A stretch of DNA of 64,000 nucleotides from Cacajao melanocephalus (GCA_963573385.1 CAUYLG010048296.1:24035-88034), one strand, 5' to 3'; positions 24,631-37,955 are shown, numbered from the stretch's first letter. Translations and numbers: made by a program. Notes: generated by a model from the letters alone, not told the origin.

Positions 24631-25147
24631 TGCTCACTTCAAGAGCCAGTGGTTAAACTGTTGACAGCTTGAAATTGGCAATGGTGGAAGAATTTACACA
24701 ACAGAAATTGGCAAATAAGCATCTTTCCTTTGTCCCAGAGAGCTGGTCGCTGAACATTTCCCAGAAGATGTCTGAACATTAGGCACTGGAACGTAGCGCC
24801 TGGCACCCAGACCTCCACAAGGGCTAGATCCTGATATTTAACATGCAAGATAGCAAGGGAGGAGTGCCTTACTGGGTAAATAGCTTGAAAGGGTTGATAA
24901 AGAAAGCAGTTGTCTATGAAACTACAGTTAGCATATGCTCATTGAAAGGGAGAACATGCTAAAAGTCCCAGAGCCATACTCTTGGCAGAGATGAAGCTGG
25001 TCAAAGGAGAAATTTGATGACGGTGGGAGTTAACAGGTTCCTGTTTCAGTCTTTGTTGACCTGGATGCTAATCCTTCAATTGTTTCAGCACAAGATCACT
25101 GCCTTTTTAAAATTTGTTTTCTGCTAGTTTATGGTCTCCTTCGACTT
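24631..25147. other. Single-copy sequence
   Basis: No repeat or gene recognised. Confidence 0.4.
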
Positions 25148-25767
<620 letters not shown>

Positions 25768-26075
25768 TGACCATATGTCCCAGATTTTCTAAGATAGTTC
25801 CAATTTTATATAATTTTATTCATTTCAATTAAAAAGATTCATTATATGTCAAATAATCATTATCTAATTTTATGCCCCTTTAAGACTCAAATATGAATAA
25901 GGCTACATATTATAAAAATGGTATAGTTTCTTAACACAAAAAGGAAATAAACAGATCACACAAAGGTAGAACAATTATATCACATTTGATGATAAATTTA
26001 ATAACTCCCATTTATTAAAAATAAGAAAATTACCCAGTATTAAAACTGATTCAAGACATGTGGTCACCATACATA
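25768..26075. mobile_element. Possible old TIR DNA transposon
   Basis: The left end (tatgaccatatgtcccag) and the right end (gtggtcaccatacatag) are approximately inverted to each other around an AT-rich core. This recalls short non-autonomous DNA elements with gaccatat termini. Very decayed. Confidence 0.3.
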
Positions 26076-27242
26076 GTCTTGGGCAGATGGTGACGGATGA
26101 TAATCAATGTGCAATATATTCATGGATGAACTACTATGTAATAATGTACACAGGATTAAGTTTGATAATCCAGTCAGAAAAAGAACTAAAGCAAATCATT
26201 ACATGGTTATTCAATTTTAGTAAAGTGAAACTATGTAACTTTTTCATTATAGGAAAGAACCCCTGAAGGATTAATTCTAAAATATGTAAATAATCTGTAG
26301 GAAATGTGGAGACTGATTAAGAAATCCCCTTTCTTTCCTCCTAAGGATAGAAAGGCAGTGAGTTCAGAAAACAAAAAGTTGTATATTACTAACTGGATCA
26401 AGAACAGAGGCCATCATGAGTGGGCAATGGTGCTTTCCAAAAGGAAGATGGTCTAAGCAAAGAGAAAACAAACATGAAGCAAATATAGTAGGTTCTTTAT
26501 GTTGAGGGGGAGAAAATTGACATTATTTTGATCACAGTTATGTTTCAAAGACTGCACTAGAAACTTTAAGATCTATTTTAAAATTTTGATTCTCAACAGT
26601 TACTTTTGTCTATATTGAAGGGCCAGGATTTGAATTGAGGTCTATTAGATTCCAGAGCCCTCTCTTTTCAAGATGTCAGACTGACCCCCAGCCATTGGTC
26701 GGGCCTCTGCTAAATGCCAGGTTCTTTCCTGGCAATTTCTCAGTTAGTTCCAGAAAAAACAATTACAATATTTTTTTTAGACAAGTGTGTTTCATTTGTA
26801 ATGTAATATCCCAATTTTAATTTGTAAAAGTTATTTTCTGTTATCTGAATGTTCCATTATAAGATTTTTCATTTTTAGGATAAAATCAATACAACATACG
26901 AAGGCAAAATTAAAAAGAAGATAGCAGAGAAAAGACGAAGCAAATTAATCACATTTGCTTTAGAGTGGTACTTTTCGTTGGCTGAGTTCAATGCTTAATT
27001 TAAATCTAGTTTCATAATTTTGGCCCAAACTGTGATTCCAAAGGTTTAGCTGGGGAGCTTGATAGCAGTGCAGTTTCTTGAACCTCGTAAGTACAGGTTT
27101 CACTGTGGTGACTCTGGAGGGCGCCTGCAAGCCTGTGCCTACACAAGCTGTCTTAGTCTTCACTCTCTCATCTACAAAACATAAATGCAAATACAAATCA
27201 GAAGAGATTGTTGTGATCCATGAGATGATGGTTCTAAAGCAC
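26076..27242. other. AT-rich single-copy sequence
   Basis: About 1.2 kb without a recognisable repeat or exon. Confidence 0.4.
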
Positions 27243-27602
27243 TGATATGATTTGGCTGTGTCCCCACCCAAATCTCATCTTGAATTGTAGCTCCCATCAT
27301 TCCCTTGTGTTGTGGGACAGACCAGTGGGAGATAACGGAATCGTGGGGGTGGTTTTTCCCACACTGTTCTCATGGTACTAAATAAGTCTCACAAGATCTG
27401 ATGGTTTTACAAGGGGAAACCCCTTTCGCTTGGCTCTCTTCTCTTGTCTGCCACCACCGTGTGAGAAGCTCCTTTCACCTTCTGCCGTGATTGTGAGGCC
27501 TCCCCAGCCACGTGGAATCGTGAGTCCACTAAACCTCTTTCTTTTGTAAATTGCCTAGTCTGGGGTATGTCTTTATCAGCAGCATGAAAATGGACTAATA
27601 CA
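27243..27602 (+). mobile_element. MST-type MaLR solo LTR, sense
   Basis: It starts tgatatgatttggctgtgtc and contains ttgaattgtagctcccatca, gtctcacaagatctgatgg, ttctgccgtgattgtgaggc and taaacctctttcttttgtaa. It ends gactaataca. Length 360 bp. The wording gtagctccca distinguishes MST from THE1. No internal ERV sequence adjoins it. Confidence 0.93.
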
Positions 27603-28589
27603 CACACTTTGGAGGTACTTGGTGTTCAATACGGGCAACTGTTAGTTGACGGCACCCTACTCTTTTAAACATGTTTCTTTCTTGGCTTTGTGGAAATGTG
27701 CCCCTTTTTTGTGTAATTTCTAGTGATAATGTTATCTTCATTCTTCCGAATCTTTATGTGTCTTGTGTTTTTATTTCTTGAGACCAGTCCCTTTATAAGG
27801 CTAGGATGAATCTCACTTACCCTCGAGCAGGCTGCGTGCTGCTTAGGCAATGCTGTGAAGTGAGGAAACACAGTTACTGTCCTTGCTACAACCCATGGCC
27901 TTGGTGAGTGCAAGTCGGGTCAAAACGAATCATGTGTGCTAATGAGCCTCCTTGGCAGAGGCCACAGGCTGAAACAGTGCTCTCCCCAGGATCCTGTGGG
28001 ATCATTTGCCTCTTGTCCTGGGTGTCAGCCCCAAGTCCTCATGCCAGAGCTCTGATGAGGGAATTCTTGCTTGGGGCCATATATCCTGATACTAACACCG
28101 CAGGCAGGTGAGCCCCAGAGGTGACTGCAGGGGTTTGTTCACCTGAAGCTGCAGTCATCTGGTTCTCTCTTTTCTTGAGACTGAAATCAGAATGATCTCC
28201 TCTGTGTAAATTTAAATTTGGTTAAATACCATGTTTGTGTTATGTATTTTAAAAAGTCAAATAAGACTAAAACATTAAAAATGCAAAAGACAACATTCCC
28301 TCGATCTTTTCCTGTCCCCTGACCTACAGACTCCCACTTTCACTTTTAGACAATTGTTTTCACATTTACCTCAACATTATAAATATTATACAACTATTTT
28401 TTATTTTTTTAAATTGTAGATGCTATATTTTGACTTTATAAAAATGAAAGATAAACATTTAGCTCTGGCAGAGCTTTCCCGCCCCTCTCCATCTCTCCCT
28501 TTCCCCATCCTCCTCATAGATTTAGATCATGATTTTTGAAAGTCGGTGTTTACACGAATGTGATTTGTTCACAGATGATGACAGTTTCA
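27603..28589. other. Single-copy sequence
   Basis: No repeat or gene recognised. Short AT-rich stretches occur at 28.2-28.45 kb. Confidence 0.4.
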
Positions 28590-28852
28590 CTTTTGTGCAA
28601 CATTTGCAGACACAGGAGCACCATGTGATGACCAAGGCAGAGGTTGCAGAGAGGCAGCTGCAAGCCAAGGACTGCCGGCCACCTGCAGAAGGTGGCAGAG
28701 CAGGCAGGGTCCTCCCGCAGAGGCTTTGGAAGGAGTGTGGCCCTGGTGGTGCCTTGCTCTTGGACTTGTGGCCTCTAGACCGTGGGAGGATAAATTTCTG
28801 TATTTTAAGCCGCTCAGTTTGTGGCCATTGGTTACAGCAACCCTGGGAAAGT
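28590..28852 (+). mobile_element. LTR-like interspersed repeat, family unresolved
   Basis: The sequence reads ccatgtgatgaccaaggcag, aggttgcagagaggcagctg, caagccaaggactgccggcc, cttgctcttggacttgtgg, ggataaatttctgtatttta, agccgctcagtttgtgg. This layout, ending in a polyadenylation-like ataaattt, is typical of old mammalian LTRs. I cannot name the subfamily. Confidence 0.6.
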
Positions 28853-29744
28853 AATACTCTTTAAAAAATTTCTCTCCATATTGATCCGTTTACAATCCAA
28901 GTATAATGGTCTTTGTTAAGGGCCTATTACGTCTTACCTGGATTACTGCAATGGAAATGTTCTTATTTATTCTGGAGTTGGTCCTGCTGCATCTTCCCAC
29001 TTGGACGTATGAGTCTCTCGGTTCATCTGTTTTGTGAACTGCTCTGGCTTTCTCATTATTGTTTTAGTGTTCTTGACGTCGGGCCATTTTATATTGCAAG
29101 CTCTCCCAAGTGGCTATGTTCAATAGCGTTTATGGATATAGCTGATTACTAGATAGTAACCACGATGGGACACCATCAGGCTTCCTGGGTATCACTTTTA
29201 CTGTTGGAAACCAAAGGTTTTGGAATACTGATGCTTCATTCTTTCTCATTCTGACTGCTTAAAACTCTGCTATCTTAAGCGTGCCCCACTGCCACCAGTG
29301 GCACTGCCCGTGTCCTTGGGCCACATCTATCTGAGTCGAAGCAGCTGTGAAGGAGCCAGAGGCCAGAGTGAGTATCAGGGGCTGGTGTGAGGACCTGACA
29401 GTGCTGGACATGCTGCCTCATCCGCAAAAAGAAGAGACTTAAATCCTGTGATTTCTCTTCACCTTCCAGGCTCCAGCCTCAGATGGGGATGTTGGCAAGC
29501 GAGGATAGAAACCACTGCCAGCATCGACTGAGGCCCCGTGCTGACGTGTGTCCTGGCTTGTTTAATCCCAAGGGTCTGTGCTGCCTCCCCATGCAGCAAT
29601 CATTCTACTGGACTGGAGGTTGGCAGCCAGGGGAAGCTTCCCGAATTTGCTTTGTGGGTAAGAGTAGCTCCTTTTGGGCAGCTAAAATGCCTATCGTTTA
29701 CCTCATAGGAAAGATATATTTTTAAGCTTTTTGTCTAAATTAAA
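28853..29744. other. Single-copy sequence, possible L2 trace
   Basis: The phrase cttacctggattactgcaat near 28,935 resembles L2, but the surroundings do not align convincingly. No gene recognised. Confidence 0.35.
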
Positions 29745-29924
29745 TAATGACTGTGATAGTCGACATTAACAATAATTATGATGTACTGAGTAGCATGCTA
29801 GGGGATTTTCTTGCCTTTCCTCCAGTTAATTCTTGTCAGGATCGACTCATTCTGCACATATTCCAGACCCCCCTTGTTAGACATGACGAATACACAAGTA
29901 AATAGGTAACACGAATTCTCTGAT

Positions 29925-30075
29925 CTCCTGCAACATTGTCATTATTATCCCACTTTACAGATAAGCAAACTAAGGTTTAGCAAGGTTCAATGACTTGCCA
30001 AGATCATGCAACCAGTAAGCGACAAGAGACAGGAACAAACTCGGTTCTCCCTGACTCTACAGCCCATGCTTTTCA
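29925..30075 (-). mobile_element. MIR, antisense
   Basis: The words ttattatcccactttacaga, taagcaaactaaggtttagc, aatgacttgccaagatcatg, caaccagtaagcgacaagag and ctctacagcccatgc are antisense MIR in order. The element may begin as early as about 29,745. Confidence 0.85.
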
Positions 30076-30519
30076 CACGAGGCCATGAATGTATGTGCAT
30101 TATCACAAAGCAAGGAGTAAGATCTGGAAGCCCATGATAGAGGCCTCTAGTTGCTAAACAAGAGTTTTGAGCGCCCAATGTCTTTATTCTACAGAGAAAT
30201 TGCCAAAATGTTTGTTTACAGATTGTAGACATTACTAGCTAATATTAGTGATCAATATTTGTAGGGGACTTTCTAGTACAGGAGGCAGGGCTATTAGTAT
30301 TTAGATTTAGGGGAGGGAGAATTTGGCGGTGCTCTCTACAGATTTAGCTACTGATCAGTCAAGTAGGATGGTAGCTGAGGACTTAGCACTTGCAGTTGAA
30401 TCCACAGCTGAGTACTGGAGGAAAAATAGGAATTGCTTTGTGGGTCAGGGCAATAATATCTTGGAATTGCTGGAAGTAACCATAATTATGCTTGCTGGTT
30501 TCCCCAGAATAAGACATAG
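30076..30519. other. Single-copy spacer
   Basis: No repeat or gene recognised. Confidence 0.4.
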
Positions 30520-30529
30520 AAGAAGACTG

Positions 30530-31610
<1,081 letters not shown>

Positions 31611-31744
31611 GACACACCGCGGGGCACTGCTAATACCAGCTCTCCCAGGGCCGGGGTGAACACGAACACTCTTATTTCTGGTCTCTGGGGAAAATAACTG
31701 TAGTAGAAGGGGGCGTCTCTTAGCCACAGGTGATTTGGAGTGGG

Positions 31745-31860
31745 TTAGGCTTTCTCTAAACCCCAGCTGTGCATCAGCCTTTCCTGGGGGAATTTAAAAC
31801 AAGCCCAATGTGAGGCCCCTCCCCAGGCCGCTGGAATGAGAGCTCCTGGCGGTGGGACCA
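31745..31860 (+). mobile_element. MER5A-like DNA element fragment
   Basis: The text gtgcatcagcctttcctggg, ggaatttaaaacaagcccaa and tgaggcccctccccaggcc follows the MER5A body. About 115 bp, diverged. Confidence 0.5.
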
Positions 31861-31863
31861 GAA

Positions 31864-32457
31864 ATGGGCGTCTTTGGAAGCTTTGTAGCCGACTGGGATG
31901 CACACCCAGCATGGAGAAGTGAGAGCCGCTGCCGCAGGCCTGGGCCCACGCTGGGTCACGCCACTGCGGAGAAGCTTCTGGAAAGAAGTGGAAGCCCTCA
32001 TCAGCACCTTCCTGCTATCCACTTCGACCTCCCCTTCTTGCTCTCTCCTCATCTTAAACTTTGTGGCGGAAGAGGGGTTGGCCAAGGGTGTACATTCCTG
32101 GGCACGGTGAGAGGCTGCTCTGTGGTGCCCATTCGCACTGAGAGGGACTGGCTGGGGACACCTGCCGGTGCCACTGAGGCTTCAGGGTCCCCTTTCCGAG
32201 GGGGCATCTCACACGCAAGTCTTAAACGCTCTTTCCTGGATTCCCAGCTCAGCGGCGGCCCCTCCACAGGCCTGCCTCCCGGTAGGCAGGGCATGTGGGT
32301 GCGGTTCTCCAGTGGCAGCCCCGAGGGCCTCTTCGGGGCAATGCCAAGCCCCCCGCCAAAGGCAGCTACCTGGCACTTGCGTGCACCTTGCGGTAGTCAG
32401 ACTCCTCTGTCTGAGGTGCCAGGAAAGTGTGTTCTGAAGAGAGGAGAAAAAGCCTAG
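31864..32457 (+). other. Unrecognised 197-codon ORF in GC-rich patch
   Basis: An ATG with G at -3 and G at +4 opens 197 codons rich in Gly, Pro, Ser and Arg. I see no transmembrane segment, signal peptide, domain motif or similarity to a family I know. The reverse strand is also open over much of the region, which is expected where GC is high and stop codons are rare. Probably not coding; transcript evidence would decide. Confidence 0.15.
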
Positions 32458-32730
32458 AGAGACGGGGAGAAAAAGAACGTTTCCTGCTTTGCTGTGCTGG
32501 CACTTCACAAGTGAAATAAAGGAAACATTTTAAAATACAAAATCAGGCAGTTTGTGTATTTGGTCGCCTTGATTTCACTATTTAGCTCATGCTTGTTGGT
32601 CATTCCCGAGATGCTTGTGTGAATTCTGCAGAGATGAGTTACGATGGTCACTGGAGAGCTTCGCAGGCCGGGGGAGAAGGCTGCTGGCGCCGCCGCCCAC
32701 CGGGCCTCCTGTCAGCCTCTGCTTCCGCAG

Positions 32731-32745
32731 CTCTTCCTTGCCAAA
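32731..32745 (+). other. Candidate 15-nt microexon between strong splice sites
   Basis: The acceptor-like tract cctctgcttccgcag ends at 32,730 and a donor-like aaa/GTAAGTAT starts at 32,746. They leave exactly 15 nt (five codons). A TGC lies just upstream of the acceptor AG, as in many SRRM4-dependent neural microexons. This is a motif-only call and may be chance. Confidence 0.12.
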
Positions 32746-32765
32746 GTAAGTATCCATGGCAAAAC

Positions 32766-32985
32766 CACGTCGTTAAGCACAGCCATTGATGAAAAATTAA
32801 TCCTTAATGACATTTTCTTATTAGAAAAGTTAGCAAATGTTGATACATCAAATTGATCCCACCCTCTGGTTAAAAGTCCCTGTGGATTTTTTTTCTCTCT
32901 CCCCACCCACTCTCCCTCGCGACAAAAATGGAATTGTCCCATCATGGCCCCACTGCTTTGTAACCTGCTTTTTTTTTTTTTTTAA
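32766..32985. other. Single-copy spacer
   Basis: Nothing recognised apart from a short T run at 32,970-32,985. Confidence 0.4.
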
Positions 32986-33170
32986 ACAAATATATATATT
33001 TCTAGTTTTTGTTTAATATTATTTTGAAGATTGAATAACATTCCATAAAATTGATGGACTGTAATTCATTTAAGTGATCCTTAAGTTTGGACATTTAGGT
33101 GGCTTCGCTTTTTTTTTTTTAATTTTTTCACCGACTTCACTTGTAATGTTCTGCGATCAACATACTTTAA
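32986..33170 (-). mobile_element. L1M 3' region, antisense
   Basis: The words gaataacattccataaaatt, gatggactgtaattcattta and gtttggacatttaggtggct are antisense L1M (the ORF2 end region, where patterns such as tattccattgtatggat are usual). Confidence 0.65.
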
Positions 33171-33404
33171 CTAAATATCTGGGCCCATCCACCGGTGTAC
33201 TGGGGAAGGTTCATGAAGCTCCCAAGAAAAAGAGGGCAAATCCCCCATTGTTGCAGGTCCCGATTTCCCGTGGCGCACGTTCCTGCACCGTGGTTTCTGG
33301 AAACATCAGGGTGAAGGTAGAGCTGGGAAGGGGTGAACATATCGGCTCCTGCAAGCCCAGATAAGCTGGTGCCTGTGTACAACTGCGACCACCCCTGCTA
33401 ATAT
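33171..33404. other. GC-richer segment between two L1M blocks
   Basis: About 230 bp that does not read as L1M, flanked on both sides by L1M text expected to be nearly contiguous. It may be an insertion of unknown origin or a strongly diverged stretch. Confidence 0.4.
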
Positions 33405-33464
33405 TTCAGGAAAAATTCCTAAAAGTGACATTTCTGGGTCAAAGGGTATGAACATTGTCACATA
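33405..33464 (-). mobile_element. L1M fragment, antisense (left of Alu)
   Basis: The text gaaaaattcctaaaagtgac, atttctgggtcaaagggtat is antisense L1M. It is interrupted by an Alu at 33,465 and resumes at 33,774. Confidence 0.7.
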
Positions 33465-33773
<309 letters not shown>

Positions 33774-33860
33774 CATTGTCACATATTTTGTATATGTTTT
33801 GTCTAGTTGCCTTCCAGAAATATCAAAATTTGTGCTCCCATCAGGGGCCAGTGAAGGTTT
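33774..33860 (-). mobile_element. L1M fragment, antisense (right of Alu)
   Basis: The words gtctagttgccttccagaaa and ttgtgctcccatcaggggcc continue the antisense L1M (usual form: caaattgccctccaaaaagg). Confidence 0.65.
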
Positions 33861-35540
33861 TCCAAAGTGTGTAATTTGTCCTAAGATGGAATGGACTGCC
33901 TCTCTGGGCCACGAGAGCTCCATCTGTGGGGCTCTTCTCACTTAAGCCCAACCACCAACCGCTTGGCAGCGCATTCCAATATGAAAGGGATGGTTGGAAT
34001 CTGCTAGATGTCTCTTTCAGCTCTGAGATGTTAGGAGAGGTTAAACAACAACAACAAACACAACAACAACACACACAACAACAAATGAGATGCCGGAAGG
34101 CAGCTCATGAGAAATGGCAGACATTGAGTGCTGTAAACGTTCAGAGCGAGAAGAAATCGATGCGTGGGAGCCTGGCAAGGAATTCCTTCCCAAAGAGAAG
34201 AGAAAGTGTTAGCTGGCGTTGGGGTTACTGTGTCTTTATCTATTCTCTTCCCATCACAGAACCCTGGATTCTTTGCATCAGCAACAGACTGGATGGAGGT
34301 GGGGGGCAGTGCGGACCGGAGAGAGGAATTGTTGCCTGCAGGGTGCCCTTTGAAAGCTGCCTTTGCCACCATCTGCAGTGCAGGGGCAAGGTAATTGTCC
34401 AGAATGGAATCCGTGTCCGTGTTCCTGACCAGTTTTTCTCAGCCGACCCCCACCCGACTACTTTCCCTGCTGCCTCTGTCTTTCACATGAAAACTTTAAA
34501 AATCCAGATTGTAATTCATCTTTCCACCGTTGCACACAGCACCAGTCTGATGGACAGAAGTGTGTGGTACCAATTAGATCTGCAGCTCTGATTCCCTACC
34601 TGGGATTAGACTTTTGTGCAATTTGCTTGAGTTTGGACAACTCAAATATCAGATAACATTAAGGTTTACATTCTCCGTAGAAACCTGTCCCAAGAATTTA
34701 TTGATGTTTGCAGCATCCGATTACTCTATAGCCAGAGAAGGCCAAGAGGAGAACCTTCTATTTTTCTTGTTGACCTTTGAAAAGTAGCATCCTTTGACTT
34801 CCTCCATAAAGCCCGTGACCTTCAAGCATCTAAATCTTCAACTTTTCCACAAATTATGCTGCTTTTTTCCCAGTGTTTTCTTTAACAGATATTAGAATGG
34901 CATCAGTGTTTGCTTTTGCTAAGAGGAAGAACAGTCCTGGGAGAAAGAGCCGCTGCCTGTGATTGCGCGGCCTTCCCTTGACGGTACCTTTACCCTGGCA
35001 TGTGAGCTATCAGCCGACTGGGGATGCTTTCAAATGAGACAGGAAACAGTTTAGGGTAAGAAATGCTTTTAAAAAATCATTCTCACGCCAGATGAAATCT
35101 CAGATCTTGCAATTTTGTTTGTTTCTCCCTTCTCAGCTGTTTCCCTTTGAAGTCAAAGACTGCTATTTCTTTGTGTGAGTGCAGCTGTGACTAGTCAATC
35201 ATGGTTTATTTTAAGACAAGAAAAGAAGTGGAGCAAAGAAATACCAATTGTTATTTGTCATCCATTAGCAAAATTCAAATGCACCCAGTCTTGTTCAAAT
35301 ATGCAGATGCAGGTTCCCTACATGGAGACGTTCAGGCTCGGGGTGCCCTGCCCGGATGAATGAGGCAACTTGGGAGGCCTCTGGTCAGCCCTTGCTCAGG
35401 TCTTCTGATGGCAATGCAGGGGTGGAGTTGGGCATTATCCTTTGTTATCCATGTTCATTGTTGAAGGCTTTATTCTGAGTTCAAGGCTTTATTCTTTGGT
35501 GTTTGAATGATTGCGATGGCTTCCTGATACGTTTTCTCTA
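33861..35540. other. Long repeat-poor single-copy stretch
   Basis: About 1.7 kb with little interspersed repeat apart from the AAC tract at 34,046-34,086. The open frame ending at 34,591 has its first ATG at 34,028, giving 187 codons with a Gln-rich stretch encoded by the repeat. The start context is weak and no family is recognised. Confidence 0.4.
34046..34086. repeat. (AAC)n microsatellite, imperfect
   Basis: Runs of AAC/ACA with CACAC interruptions over about 40 bp. Confidence 0.9.
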
Positions 35541-35544
35541 GAAC

Positions 35545-35740
35545 TGTACCTCTGGCCCATCATTTCTGCATACCACAGCCAAAGTCCGCAAAGTCGTATA
35601 AATTATACCATTTACCTGTCACAAATCTTCAGTGGCTATTTATAAGGGGTAAATTCTAAGTCCATTACTTACCATTGAAAGTGTTTCTTAGTTAACCACT
35701 GTCTGTATTTCCATCCTTCTCTCTCTTCTCTTTCTGGATC
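35545..35740 (+). mobile_element. L2 fragment, sense
   Basis: The words atcttcagtggctatttata, aggggtaaattctaagtcca and ttacttaccattg follow the L2 ORF2 3' region (usual: ccagtggcttcccattgc ... aaagtccaaactcctta). Diverged. Confidence 0.5.
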
Positions 35741-35919
35741 ACTTGCTGTCACTAAAATAATGTGCGCCCAACGGAATGTCATGTTCCCAAGACCTAGAGC
35801 TAAACCCAGGTCTGCCATGAAGTCTGTGTTGGGTTGACACCCGTGGGAACACTTTTCCTGGTCTGAATTAAATCTTTTCTCCTTTGTATCATGTATAGAC
35901 TTTTAGAATCGATGGGGAC

Positions 35920-36010
35920 TTTAGCTATTTTTGTCCAGTCGTCCAGCTTTACAGATGGGAGAACTAATGTTGGGAGGAAGTGAATTACTCAAAGCTGCTG
36001 CTGATGATGC
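35920..36010 (-). mobile_element. MIR fragment, antisense
   Basis: The text ctttacagatgggagaactaa, gaggaagtgaattactcaaa fits the antisense MIR core. Confidence 0.55.
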
Positions 36011-36054
36011 TGTCGGTTAACGGCTGCTTTTGTGTATGCCTGGAAAAGTGCTAA

Positions 36055-36200
36055 AAACACCTTGTCAGATTATCTCAACATTCTTATGCTGTCAACAAGG
36101 AACTTCGGGCACAGAGAGTTAAGTCCCTCACTGCTGTTTACCAGGATGGTAGGAACCGGAGCCAAGATTCACGCCTCGACGGCCTGATGTCACTCACAGT
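36055..36200 (-). mobile_element. MIR, antisense
   Basis: The text cagattatctcaacattctt, aacttcgggcacagagagtt, aagtccctcactgctgttta, gaaccggagccaagattcac follows antisense MIR. Confidence 0.65.
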
Positions 36201-36344
36201 CATCTCTCTGTACTCCACCTACCTGTGACCCTTGTCAATGTTATTTGTTCTATTTGTGGATGTTTCTTATTTGCCCAACTATATTTGTAAGCTTCTGGAT
36301 GGCAGAAACCTTACCCTATAAGCCTTTGAACTACACAGCATAGA

Positions 36345-36659
36345 TTTTTTATTTTTTTATTTTTTTTATATTTTTTTGAGATGGAGTCTTGCTCTGTCAC
36401 CCAGGCTGGGGTGCAGTGGTGTCTGTCATCTCAGCTCACTGCAACCTCCGCCTCCTGGGTTCAAGGGATTCTCCTGCCTCAACCTCCTGAGTAGCTGGGA
36501 TTACAGGCACCATCATGCCCAGCTAATTTTTGTATTTTTAGTAGAGACAGAATTTCATCATGTTGGCCAGGCTGGTCTCGAACTCCTGACGTCAGGCGAT
36601 CTGCCCGCCTCAGCCTCCCAAAGTGCTGGGATTACAGGCGTGAACCACTGCACCTCACC
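36345..36659 (-). mobile_element. AluS SINE, antisense
   Basis: A T-rich tail (36,345-36,379) leads into full-length antisense Alu ending cacctcacc. A short flanking repeat agattttt (36,342-36,349; 36,660-36,667) may be the target-site duplication. Confidence 0.95.
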
Positions 36660-36667
36660 AGATTTTT

Positions 36668-37235
36668 AATAAATATGTTTGTGCTGCCTCTAAAAGTCAG
36701 AATCCAGAGATGCTGAGGAACATGCTCTGAATGTGCCAGATCTGTGTGCCAGGCTCCTGTTTGGGCAAACAGATTGGCACTCACTCTTCCCCTCATGCAC
36801 ATGCTGTTAGGCTCATCACCTGTCTCTACCTGTATCTCAACATGCTCTTGCACGCTCTTCTTACACGTATCACACGTAGCGCTCTGCCAGGATTCTACTT
36901 CCAATACACACATTTCAAACCTTGTCCCTTAAGCACAAGAGGTCAAAGACCTAAACATGCTGCAGCTCTGCTTCCACCCGCCACCCCCAATATTTCCCAA
37001 TGGTATAATATCTGTGCGTTCCTTCCACCAACCCTAGCTCCATCTCTGGTCATTCCCAACTTATTCTGAATAAACGCATGAGTTTAATAAGTTCATAATA
37101 AGACTATGAGATCAGTAGGAACCAAACAGAACTCTCTCTGCCCTCTGCCCTTAATTGTAGAATCTGTTAAGAGGTGCTGAGGTCTGATTTTTTTGGAGTC
37201 TATTTCACGTTAGCACAATGTGAAGAAACACACGC
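36668..37235. other. Single-copy sequence
   Basis: No gene recognised. Open frames on both strands are around 100 codons or shorter and overlap each other. Confidence 0.4.
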
Positions 37236-37239
37236 TGCA

Positions 37240-37400
37240 TCCTGTAGTTCTCTTAGATATTTTCATCTTCACTTAATGAATGAGGAAACTAAGTCTTTAA
37301 AGATCCATCGCTCACTTGGTCACACAGCAGCCAAGAGGTGGGACCAGGATTTCAACTCACCTTTGGCTCTAAAATCCATGTTTTGCCTCCTCTTGCCTCT
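37240..37400 (-). mobile_element. MIR, antisense, donor-like copy of an inverted duplicate
   Basis: The text gaatgaggaaactaagtctt, ggtcacacagcagccaagag, gggaccaggatttcaactca and ggctctaaaatccatg is antisense MIR, with MIR sequence continuing on both sides. Positions 37,299-37,362 have a near-identical inverted copy at 38,257-38,320. Confidence 0.85.
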
Positions 37401-37955
37401 GCAAGGCTTTCTGATGCCTCCACGATAAAGAGGGCAACATCACAAACCACTGGCAGGTATTGAGTGGTGCACTGTCTGCCTTCAGCACTGATGGAGTTTG
37501 AAGTTCAGAGAACTCTGGGCTGGGCAGGTCTTGGAGATGCTGGTGATATTTACAATGAAGTGAGCCTCGAGCTTTCAGTTGACCAGTAAAGGAAGTGGTG
37601 ACCACCAAGATTAAGGACCGGATCAAGAAGAAGTCACGCCATTCATCTTGTGATAGACACGTAGGCTATTCTGCAAAATGCCAGAGATGCCTTGTGACTA
37701 GGATGTTTCAAGGAATTCAGCAAAATTCCTATGATGACCTTGTAAATACATAAAGAAGTAGAGTTTGATGACAATACTTCTAGAAGTTTTAACTATTACA
37801 CCCTCAGTGGTGTTAATGAGTAGATTGAAAAGGTATTGCTGAGCATATGGAAAGAATAGGAGCAAGGTTTTATCCTGAACCTTTTCTTGTTTAATGTGTT
37901 AATTAAGATCCTGGATGGAATACTGGAAGGTATGCCTAGCTCACTTGGTATGGGC
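37401..37955. other. Single-copy spacer
   Basis: No repeat or gene recognised with confidence. Confidence 0.35.

Larger units (their letters stand above)
31611..32765. other. GC- and CpG-richer patch, promoter or exon candidate
   Basis: This stretch is distinctly richer in G+C and CpG than its neighbours and, apart from a small MER5-like piece at its start, carries no repeats. It contains an ATG-initiated open frame (31,864-32,457) and, near its right edge, acceptor-like and donor-like sites at 32,730 and 32,746. It could be a weak CpG island, a noncoding-RNA exon, or simply GC-rich spacer. Confidence 0.3.

Noticed and set aside
33926..34027. Extension of the 34-kb ORF to 221 codons
   Set aside because: The first 34 codons start at GTG, which is not a credible eukaryotic start here; only the ATG at 34,028 was considered.
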